A stretch of 64,000 bases of DNA from DATLGB01 sp037724045 (GTDB lineage Bacteria; Actinomycetota; Thermoleophilia; Solirubrobacterales; Solirubrobacteraceae): positions 62,001 through 126,000 of the forward strand of contig JBBJOW010000001.1 in the NCBI GenBank assembly GCA_037724045.1, given 5' to 3'. Positions 57,888 through 64,000 of the stretch are shown here, in pieces. Position 1 is the stretch's first letter; each line of letters starts with the position of its first letter. Position numbers and translations under genes: made by a program. The notes beneath the pieces are model-generated. The model did not search any database and was not told the origin of the DNA. It worked only from the letters and a program-made list of their open reading frames with translations.

Positions 57888-59186
57888 TTATCCGGCGACG
57901 CGCTCGATGCGCGCGCCGAGCGCGCGAAGGCGCTCGTCGATGCGCTCGTAGCCGCGGTCGATCTGCTCGATGGAGCCGATCTCGGACTTCCCCTCCGCGC
58001 ACAGCGCCGCGATCAGCATGGCCATCCCGGCGCGGATGTCGGGCGAGACGAGCTTGTAGCCGCGCAGCCGCGTCGCGCCGGTGATGACGGCCCGGTGCGG
58101 GTCGCAGAGGATGACGTTGGCGCCCATGGCCACCAGCTTGTCCGTGAACACGAGCCGGTTCTCGAACATCTTCTCGAACATGAGCACGGTGCCCTCGGAC
58201 TGCGTGGCAAGCGCGACGGCGATGGAGGTGAGGTCGGCCGGGAAGGCGGGCCACGGACCGTCCTCGACCTTGATCTGGTAGCCGCCGTGGTCGCGCGACA
58301 TGACGAGCTTCTGGCCCCCGGGGACGAGGACGTCGTTGCCGTCGAGTGTCGACTGCAGGCCGAGGCGGCCGAAGGCCAGGCGGATCATCCGCAGGTCGTC
58401 GGGGACGGTGTCCTTGATGCGCAGCTCACCGCCGGTCACGCCGGCGAGCGCCATGAAGGACCCGATCTCGATGTGGTCCGGCGAGACGCTGTGCTCGCAG
58501 CCGCCCAGGCGCGCGACGCCGTGGACGGTGAGGACGTTCGAGGAGATGCCCTCGATGGCGGCGCCCATGCGTACGAGCATCCGCGCGAGGTCCTGCACGT
58601 GGGGCTCGCAGGCGGCGTTGCGGATGACGGTCGTGCCCGGGGTCAGCGCGGCGGCCATCAGGGCGTTCTCGGTGCCCATCACCGACGGCTCGTCCATGAA
58701 GAAGTCCATGGCCACGAGGCCGGCGTCGGGGGCCTGGATGCGGATCTCGGTCGCGGTGTGCTCGACAGTGGCGCCGAGGGCGATGAAGGCGTCCAGGTGC
58801 GGATCCAGGCGGCGGCGGCCGATCACGTCCCCACCGGGAGGCGGCATCAGCGCGGCGCCGCAGCGTGCCAGCAGCGGGCCGGCGAGCAGGAAGGACGCGC
58901 GGATGCGCTCGGCGAGATCGGGGTCCACCTCGGATCGAATCCCGCCCGCCCCCGCCCCGGCGACGAGGCGGACGGTGTTGTCCTCCGCCCAGTCCACGCG
59001 CACCCCCAGGTCGACGAGCAGGTCCACCATCGCCTGCGCGTCGCGGATGCGCGGCACGTTGTGCAGCACGACCTCGTCCTCGGTCAGGAGGGCGCAGGCG
59101 AGCAGTGGTAGAGCGGCATTCTTATTGCCGGCGGGTGTGATGACACCGGACAACGGGACGCCGCCTTCGATGACGAACTTCTGCAT
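57888..59186 (-). CDS. murA: UDP-N-acetylglucosamine 1-carboxyvinyltransferase (Asp-type MurA)
   Basis: 432 residues from ATG 59186; an in-frame TTG at 59255 would add 23 Ala/Pro-rich residues. Lys22-Asn23 (GNKNAALP) bind substrate; RASFLLAGPLLARCG and DFFMDEPSVMGTENALMAA are typical. The active-site loop reads PPGGDVIGRR, so the Cys attacked by fosfomycin (Cys115 in E. coli) is Asp120. It performs the first committed peptidoglycan step. The leader is ~50 bases if TAGCCC at 59237-59242 is the -10. Confidence 0.95.
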   Translation of the reverse strand: MQKFVIEGGVPLSGVITPAGNKNAALPLLACALLTEDEVVLHNVPRIRDAQAMVDLLVDLGVRVDWAEDNTVRLVAGAGAGGIRSEVDPDLAERIRASFLLAGPLLARCGAALMPPPGGDVIGRRRLDPHLDAFIALGATVEHTATEIRIQAPDAGLVAMDFFMDEPSVMGTENALMAAALTPGTTVIRNAACEPHVQDLARMLVRMGAAIEGISSNVLTVHGVARLGGCEHSVSPDHIEIGSFMALAGVTGGELRIKDTVPDDLRMIRLAFGRLGLQSTLDGNDVLVPGGQKLVMSRDHGGYQIKVEDGPWPAFPADLTSIAVALATQSEGTVLMFEKMFENRLVFTDKLVAMGANVILCDPHRAVITGATRLRGYKLVSPDIRAGMAMLIAALCAEGKSEIGSIEQIDRGYERIDERLRALGARIERVAG

Positions 59187-59254
59187 GGAGGCAAGAGCGG
59201 GAACTGCCGGCGCAGCGGGTGCGGCCGGCAGAGGGCGGGCTAGGGTAACAGCCA

Positions 59255-59836
59255 ATGTCGACGCCCCTTTCGCGCGGCGAGGCGTGGTCTGTCTTATGTG
59301 AATGGACCGAGTCCGATTCCCTCCGGCGCCACATGCTCGCCGTGGAGACCGCGATGCGCGCGTACGCCGAGCGTTTCGGCGCGGATCCGGACGAGTGGGG
59401 CACCGTCGGCCTGCTCCACGACGCCGACTACGAGCGCTTCCCCGACCTCGCGACGGGGCATCCTCGGGAGATCATGCGCGAGCTCGAGGCACGCGACGCG
59501 CCGCCGGCGTGGGTGCGCGCGATCGCCTCGCACGCGGACTTCCTGGAGGTCTCGCGCGACTCGCCGATGGAGAAGACGCTGTTCGCGGTCGACGAGCTGT
59601 CGGGGTTCATCAGCGCGTGCGCGTACGTGCGGCCCGAAGGCATCCACGGCCTGACGCCCAAATCCGTCAAGAAGAAGCTCAAGCAGCCCTCCTTCGCCGC
59701 CGCCGTGTCGCGCGACGACGTGTACGCGGGCGCACAGGGGCTCGAGGTCGATTTCGACGAGCACGTCGCCTTCGTCATCGCCGCACTGGAAGTGCGCGCG
59801 GACGAGCTGGGGCTCTCTCCACGCCAGCCGGCTTGA
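59255..59836 (+). CDS. HD domain protein
   Basis: 193 residues. SDSLRRHMLAVETAMRAYAE and VGLLHDADYERFPD carry the H...HD pattern of metal-dependent phosphohydrolases, followed by IASHADFLE, and DELSGFISACAYVRP near 105. Substrate unknown. ATG 59255 has TAGGGT eight bases upstream (leaderless). It overlaps the next gene by four bases. Confidence 0.82.
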   Translation: MSTPLSRGEAWSVLCEWTESDSLRRHMLAVETAMRAYAERFGADPDEWGTVGLLHDADYERFPDLATGHPREIMRELEARDAPPAWVRAIASHADFLEVSRDSPMEKTLFAVDELSGFISACAYVRPEGIHGLTPKSVKKKLKQPSFAAAVSRDDVYAGAQGLEVDFDEHVAFVIAALEVRADELGLSPRQPA

Positions 59837-60510
59837 TCGCGGAGGTCTACGCGGCGCTCGTCGCGGGCGACGGCCGCGTCGCCACCACCTGCGAGCCGGT
59901 CGCCGGCGGCGTGCGCCTGCGGATGCCCGAGCTGCCGGCGATCCGCGACTACAACGCGATGGTGCTCGCGCCGGGGGTCGACCTGGCCGCGGTGATCGAG
60001 CTGGTCGCCCGCGATCTCAAGGTGCGGCGGGTCATCGCGTTCGACCCGGCCGGCGAGCTGGCGCTCGAGTGCTGGTCGCGCGCCACCGTCACGGCGATGG
60101 GTCTGCGCCGGCCCGGGCCGTTCGCCTGGCCCGACGACGTCGCCGAGGTGGACGTGGACGCGCTGCGCGACGCGCGCGCCGAGGCCGAATACTTCCAGGG
60201 CGTGCCTGCCTCCGAGATGGAGCAGCTGCGCGCGCTGCAGGATCGTCAGGCCGAGGTCGCCCGGCTCGTCGCGGTGCGGCGCGACGGACGGCCGCTCGCC
60301 TGGGCGCAGGTGCTCGCAGGGATCATCGACGACGTGTACGTCATGCCGGAGGCGCGCGGGCAGGGCCTCGGCCGGGCGGTCATGGCGGGCGCGCTGGCCG
60401 CCGGCGGGCGCTGGCTGGTCGTCGACGCCGACAACGCCCCGGCCGTCGGCCTCTATGAGTCCCTCGGGTTCGTGAAGGCCGGCACGGTGGTGCAGCTGAC
60501 GCGGTCCTAA
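59833..60510 (+). CDS. GNAT family N-acetyltransferase
   Basis: 225 residues. The C-terminal GNAT domain has IDDVYVMPEARGQGLGRAVM (acetyl-CoA loop RGQGLG, ~170) and LYESLGFVKAGTVVQL. The N-terminal ~130 residues resemble a degenerate GNAT repeat. Substrate unknown. TTG 59833 overlaps the HD stop (TTGA), indicating coupling. Confidence 0.75.
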   Translation: MIAEVYAALVAGDGRVATTCEPVAGGVRLRMPELPAIRDYNAMVLAPGVDLAAVIELVARDLKVRRVIAFDPAGELALECWSRATVTAMGLRRPGPFAWPDDVAEVDVDALRDARAEAEYFQGVPASEMEQLRALQDRQAEVARLVAVRRDGRPLAWAQVLAGIIDDVYVMPEARGQGLGRAVMAGALAAGGRWLVVDADNAPAVGLYESLGFVKAGTVVQLTRS

Positions 60511-60525
60511 TAGGGTCGCGGCGCG

Positions 60526-61660
60526 ATGGCCGAACCGCTGAAGATCATCGTCCTCGAGGGCGACGAGACGGGGCAGGAGCTGCTCGAGGCGTCGCTGGCG
60601 GTGCTCGACCCGGCGCTGATCGGCGTCGACGTCGTCCTGGAGCGTCACGACCTGTCCCTCGAAGCGCGGCGCTCGACCCAGAACGCTTGCGTGATCGAGG
60701 CGGCGCAGGCGATGCGGGCGGCGGGCTACGGGCTCAAGGCGGCGACCATCACCCCGGAGGGCGCCGATGACGTCGGGTCGCCCAACCGCATCCTGCGCGA
60801 ACTCATCGACGGCAAGGTCATCATCCGCACCGGGCGGCGCATCCCGGGCGTCGTCGGGCCGGTGGCCGGCGTGCACTACCCGATCTCGGTGGTGCGGATG
60901 GCGGTCGGTGATGCCTACGGCGCGAAGCAGTGGCGCGTCGAGGAGGACGGTGACGAGATCGCCTACCCGACGGAGCGGATCACGCGCTCAACCTGCCGCG
61001 CGGTATCGGAGTTCGCCTTCTGAGACCGCAGAGCGGATGGACGGCAAGGTCTACGGCGGGCCCAAGTGGACGGTGTCACCCGTCTACGAGGGGATTCTCA
61101 AGGAGGAGATGGACGCGGCGGCTTCGCGCCACGCCGGCGTCGCCTACCAGCCGGTGCTCGTGGACGCGATGTACGCGGGCCTGATCTCCGGCGCCGCCGA
61201 CGCCCCGCTCGTCATCCCGTCGCTCAACCGCGACGGTGACTGCATCTCCGACCTCGTGATGCCCATGTTCGGCTCGATCGCCGGCGCGGAGTCGATCCTG
61301 CTGGCCTTCGACGAGGACTTCGAGGTCGATGTCGCGATGGCCGAGGCGCCGCACGGCACGGCTCCCACCCTGTTCGGCAAGGACCTCGCCAACCCGATGG
61401 CGATGATCCTCGCGTGCGCGGCGCTGCTGGGACAGGCCGGCACCCGCTCGGTGTCGGGAGCCGAGCGTGCCTCGCGCGCGATCTACGAGGGAACCCTCGA
61501 GACGGTGGCCTCCGGCACGAAGACGATCGACCTCGGCGCCCACGCCGGGACCGCAGAGTTCGCCGCCGCCGTGGTCGACCGCGTGGGCACGAAGCTCGAG
61601 ATCAGGGACTCCCTGGGAGCCCAGTTGAAAATTGGACGGCCCGGCCGGTGGCGGCGCTGA
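60526..61660 (+). pseudogene. Isocitrate/isopropylmalate dehydrogenase family protein, frameshifted
   Basis: The first frame (60526-61023, 165 residues) begins IIVLEGDETGQELLEASL and ends at EFAF-stop. The second frame continues TAERMDGKVYGGPKWTVSPV, LVDAMYAGLISGAA, SDLVMPMFGSIAGAESILL and AEAPHGTAPTLFGKDLANP, the C-terminal half of the same family. Removing the T in TTCTGAG (about 61021) restores an unbroken reading through FETAERM. It is a decarboxylating dehydrogenase of unknown substrate. The C-terminal ~12 residues and the stop come from the palindromic element 61624-61773. TAGGGT is nine bases before the ATG. Confidence 0.82.
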
Positions 61661-61773
61661 CCGAGCCGGCCGCCGACCGGATCCGAAGGGAATACCGGTG
61701 GTATTTCCGAGGATTCGGGTGGTGGACCGGCGAAGCGTCAGCGCCGCCATCCGGACCGACCGGACTTTTCAAC
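61624..61773. repeat. Palindromic MITE/REP-like element, copy 2
   Basis: 150 bp, ends GTTGAAAA/TTTTCAAC with ~40-bp imperfect arms (both include GGCGGCGCTGAC). The core 61671-61732 shares 25 identical leading bases (starting CGCCGACCGG) and GAGGATTCGGGTGG with the element at 5934, but the terminal sequences differ. It overlaps the 3' end of the frameshifted dehydrogenase. Confidence 0.8.
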
Positions 61774-61817
61774 GGGCTCCTGGGCAGCTGAGCGGCCCGG
61801 CTGCAAGTTCCGTTGCA

Positions 61818-61829
61818 GAACACACGTTC
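61818..61829. promoter_or_regulatory. LexA-like box 1
   Basis: GAACACACGTTC fits the Gram-positive/actinobacterial SOS box core GAAC-N4-GTTC. It lies 37 bases upstream of a second match. Confidence 0.5.
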
Positions 61830-61854
61830 CGTCCGACGCGGATGGCAGTCTGAC

Positions 61855-61866
61855 GAACACATGTTC
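61855..61866. promoter_or_regulatory. LexA-like box 2, overlapping a start codon
   Basis: GAACACATGTTC, preceded by C and followed by C, fits CGAAC-N4-GTTC. Its centre contains ATG 61861, so a bound repressor would cover the start of a leaderless transcript. Confidence 0.55.
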
Positions 61867-62133
61867 CCTTCACCGACAATCGATCGCCCGGCCCGCCGCA
61901 CAGTGGCGGAGCTCATGCGGGGTGCCGTTGGCACGGCCCTCGAGTTCGCCACCCTGGGTGAGGCCACTCTCGCCGGTTCCACCGCCACGGACACCGCGCC
62001 GCCCGCTCGTTCATACCGCGAACACCCGCATCGCCAGGCTCTCGTGTGTCCCCGGCGTCCGCGTCGCGACGGGGCAGTCGCGCCCCGCGCCCCGGTCTGC
62101 ACGGCTCCGGTACCCCGGGCCCCCGTGCGCTGA
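61861..62133 (+). CDS. Hypothetical small Arg/Pro-rich protein, possibly SOS-controlled
   Basis: 90 residues, no family recognised. The N-terminal half (RTVAELMRGAVGTALEFATL) could form a helix; the C-terminal half is Arg/Pro-rich with cysteines. Third codon positions are less GC-biased than in neighbours, so the ORF could be chance or recently acquired. ATG lies within a LexA-like box, and a second box is upstream. A 9-bp GC hairpin (62221-62243) is ~90 bases downstream. Confidence 0.35.
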   Translation: MFPSPTIDRPARRTVAELMRGAVGTALEFATLGEATLAGSTATDTAPPARSYREHPHRQALVCPRRPRRDGAVAPRAPVCTAPVPRAPVR

Positions 62134-62220
62134 CCGCGGTCCGTCCCGTTTGGCGTCGCTCGGTCTGGGAGGACGAGCCGCACAAGCTGGGACGGCGCCC
62201 GCCAGGTCTTCCCCTCGACT

Positions 62221-62243
62221 CCGGGCCGCCTCGTGCGGCCCGG
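62221..62243. terminator. GC-rich hairpin between convergent genes
   Basis: CCGGGCCGC-CTCGT-GCGGCCCGG, a perfect 9-bp stem with a five-base loop, just beyond the DUF389 stop (62251) and downstream of the small ORF. There is no long U-tract, but it is well placed as a bidirectional terminator. Confidence 0.6.
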
Positions 62244-62250
62244 CGTCGTC

Positions 62251-63213
62251 TTACCGGCGCTTGCGCGTAGCCGGCGTCTCGCGACGGTGCCGAACCCGGC
62301 GGCGGTCGTAGAACCCGCGCTGTATCGCGAGCGCGAGCGTCCCGAACAGGAGGATGGACGCGAAGTTGATCAGCAGCTGCAGCACGGAGCCGCGGAACGA
62401 CTCCCAGTCTGCGTACGCGGCCGCAAGGCCGATGTTCGCCGCTGCGGGGATCGTGGTGACCGAGATCAACACCCCGATCAGCGCGCCGGATTTGGCGGTG
62501 GAGAGGCTGAGCACGCCGGCGACGCCGGCGCAAGCGGCGACGAAGAAGGCGAAGAAGTCGGGACTCGCGATGATCACGCCGAGCGCGTGGTCGGCCTCGC
62601 TGAACTGCGCCGAGGTGATCCCGGTCTCGCGAAACACGATGAAGGTGAGCAGCGCGACACCTATGCCCACGGGAAAACCCACCGCGAGAGCACGAAAGGA
62701 CCTGAGCGCGACGTCCGGCCGGCGCGACACGGCGGCCACGCAGAACCCCGCCAGCGGCCCGAACTCGGGTCCGACCACCATGGCGCCGACGATGAGGATC
62801 GACGAGTCGAGGTAGATGCCCACGCCTGCGATCAGGGTTGCCACGACCATGAAGACGAGAAAGGACGCCGACAGCTCCGTGGCCTCCGAAGTGCGCGACT
62901 GCACCTCCTCCCAGACCACGGCGTCGCTCGGTGCGCCGCGCGCGTGCTTGACGGCCAGCTCGGCGCGCTTGGAGATCTGCACGTCGATCTCGTGCACGGC
63001 GATCGCGCCGTGATGCTCGATGTCGAGCGCCTTGAGATCCTCGAGCACCACGCTGGCGTCCTCCCGCGCCACATCGGCCAGGATGAGGTCGCCCTCCGGC
63101 TCGGTCGCCACGCCGGCGAGGTGCACGACGTTGCAGACCGACGGGCTCTGCCGGAGAAGCTCGACGGCGGAGCGGGCGATCTCGGCCGGTGCGACGATCC
63201 GCATGTGCAGCAC
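62251..63213 (-). CDS. DUF389 family membrane protein
   Basis: 320 residues. The N-terminal ~90 residues are a soluble ACT-like domain (RIVAPAEIARSAVELL, EGDLILADVAREDAS). Then come 6-8 membrane helices with the family's conserved AMVVGPEFGPLAGFCVA and TTIPAAANIGLAAAY. The C-terminal tail is very basic. Function unknown; transport or channel roles are suspected. GTG 63213 has TAGTCT six bases upstream. Confidence 0.85.
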   Translation of the reverse strand: MLHMRIVAPAEIARSAVELLRQSPSVCNVVHLAGVATEPEGDLILADVAREDASVVLEDLKALDIEHHGAIAVHEIDVQISKRAELAVKHARGAPSDAVVWEEVQSRTSEATELSASFLVFMVVATLIAGVGIYLDSSILIVGAMVVGPEFGPLAGFCVAAVSRRPDVALRSFRALAVGFPVGIGVALLTFIVFRETGITSAQFSEADHALGVIIASPDFFAFFVAACAGVAGVLSLSTAKSGALIGVLISVTTIPAAANIGLAAAYADWESFRGSVLQLLINFASILLFGTLALAIQRGFYDRRRVRHRRETPATRKRR

Positions 63214-63252
63214 GCCGCGAGACTAAAGGCTCGCGTGCAACCATTCCGTCGC

Positions 63253-63792
63253 GTGGCGTACCCGGAGCGCATCGATGGCGGGGGCGCGGTCTATGAGCGG
63301 TGGTCGTTCGAACGGCACGCGCCAGGCTTCGCCGAATTGTGCGCGGATCCCGAGGTCATGCGCTTTTTGGGCGGCCCGCAATCGCCGGCCGCGGCGCAGG
63401 AGACTGCTCGCCGCATCGAGGACCATTGGACGACGTTCGGCTTCGGCCTGTGGGCGGTGATGAATGGCGACGCCTGCGTGGGCTTCACCGGCGCGTGCCA
63501 CCCCGGGCCCGCCTGGGATCCGGACTTCTCGGGCGAGGTCGAGGTCGGCTGGCGCCTCGCCCGCGCGGCTTGGGGGCGCGGGCTTGCCGTCGCGGGCGCC
63601 CGAGCGGCGGTCGACGCCGTGGCGGCCGAGGAGCCCCTCCTCCGGGTCATCGCCTTCGTGGACCCACGCAACACCCGGTCGCTGGCCGTGACCGTCCGCT
63701 TGGGCATGCGGCGTCTGCGCAGCGCCGTCGACTGCCGCCTCGGCACGACGGTGGACGTCTTCGAACGCCCGCTCGAGGTCCCGGCACGATGA
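63253..63792 (+). CDS. GNAT acetyltransferase (RimJ/RimL-like)
   Basis: 179 residues. It starts in the pattern of family Acetyltransf_3 (YERWSFERHAPGFAELCADPEVMRFLGG; key part ADPEVMRFLGG), then FGLWAVMNGDACVGFTGAC and VGWRLARAAWGRGLAVAGARA (acetyl-CoA loop WGRGLA), ending with NTRSLAVTVRLGMR. Substrate unknown. GTG 63253 fits the N-terminus; the upstream open frame is shadow. Overlaps the cupin gene (ATGA). Confidence 0.83.
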   Translation: MAYPERIDGGGAVYERWSFERHAPGFAELCADPEVMRFLGGPQSPAAAQETARRIEDHWTTFGFGLWAVMNGDACVGFTGACHPGPAWDPDFSGEVEVGWRLARAAWGRGLAVAGARAAVDAVAAEEPLLRVIAFVDPRNTRSLAVTVRLGMRRLRSAVDCRLGTTVDVFERPLEVPAR

Positions 63793-64000
63793 GACGCTTC
63801 AACTTCAACGCAGCCGACCTGCAGCGCGACGGCGATGAGCCGGCGGGGTACGACGCCGCCTACGCGCTGATCGGCGAGGCCATCGGCGGCGAGCACCTTG
63901 GCGGCATGCTCGTCGAACTCGAGGCGGGCCAGCATTCGGCTCCCTATCACTGGGAGGCCGCCATCGAGGAGTGGGTCATCGTCCTCGAGGGACGGCCGTC
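63789..64000 (+). CDS. Cupin domain protein (5' part only)
   Basis: The first 70 residues are visible; the gene runs off the right edge. LVELEAGQHSAPYHWEAAIEEWVIVLEG is the first cupin motif (H...E pattern; key part PYHWEAAIEEWVIVLEG), with one His and Glu of the metal site. ATG 63789 overlaps the GNAT stop codon, so the two are probably co-translated. Function unknown. Confidence 0.75.
   Translation, partial: MRRFNFNAADLQRDGDEPAGYDAAYALIGEAIGGEHLGGMLVELEAGQHSAPYHWEAAIEEWVIVLEGRP

Noticed and set aside
59187..59255. TTG start for MurA at 59255
   Set aside because: It would add a 23-residue Ala/Pro-rich leader overlapping the divergent gene's start; the family N-terminus begins at ATG 59186.

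Overview
The window is GC-rich (about 70%) actinobacterial chromosome, probably class Thermoleophilia (Solirubrobacterales-like). The assignment is inferred from gene content: SepF/YggT/LspA and IspG/RseP/Dxr/CdsA/UppS/Frr/PyrH/Tsf/RpsB clusters, an FHA (GarA-like)/MerR (FtsR-like) pair, a short RsiG-like anti-sigma protein and many genes that look leaderless. It is draft sequence: there is a 100-N gap at 9574-9673, and two genes (glcE and an isocitrate/isopropylmalate dehydrogenase family gene) are split by single-base frameshifts. No rRNA, tRNA, phage, IS transposase or CRISPR was recognised.

Layout. 1-9460: the 5' part of a large NAD-glutamate dehydrogenase, an alpha/beta hydrolase, an MFS exporter, a PGRP-type amidase, an M48 protease, a small cysteine-rich secreted protein and a thioredoxin-TPR protein. 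9461-12625: a 58-bp tandem hairpin array around the assembly gap, dinB, an RlpA-like cell-wall gene preceded by a c-di-AMP (ydaO-type) riboswitch, and an ECF sigma factor. 12697-20577: nadE, TPR and DUF4331 genes, a beta-propeller lipoprotein, a thioesterase and a HTH/anti-sigma-like fusion. 20587-27261: FAD oxidase, SRPBCC, apt, ftsR-like, garA-like, rsiG-like, pgsA and proS. 27286-34991: sodA and a glycolate oxidase (glcDEF) plus malate synthase unit. 34995-50794: isoprenoid, envelope, translation and division genes from ispG to a CCA-enzyme-like gene. 50846-57855: PQQ-propeller protein and his genes (F, A, H, B, D, G, Z). 57888-64000: murA (Asp instead of the active-site Cys), HD and GNAT proteins, the broken dehydrogenase, a small ORF with two LexA-like boxes, DUF389, GNAT and a truncated cupin.

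Two patterns run through the whole window. First, about twenty genes have a TANNNT hexamer 6-10 bases before the start codon, predicting leaderless mRNAs; several divergent pairs share the TA of back-to-back -10 hexamers. Second, intergenic spaces carry 75-220 bp palindromic elements. Their ends often supply a gene's stop codon, and in one divergent spacer a related palindrome supplies the -10 boxes. The most notable single locus is the riboswitch at 11868-12008: its P1 3' strand is also the 5' arm of a hairpin that recurs, with compensatory changes, as the unit of the 58-bp array.
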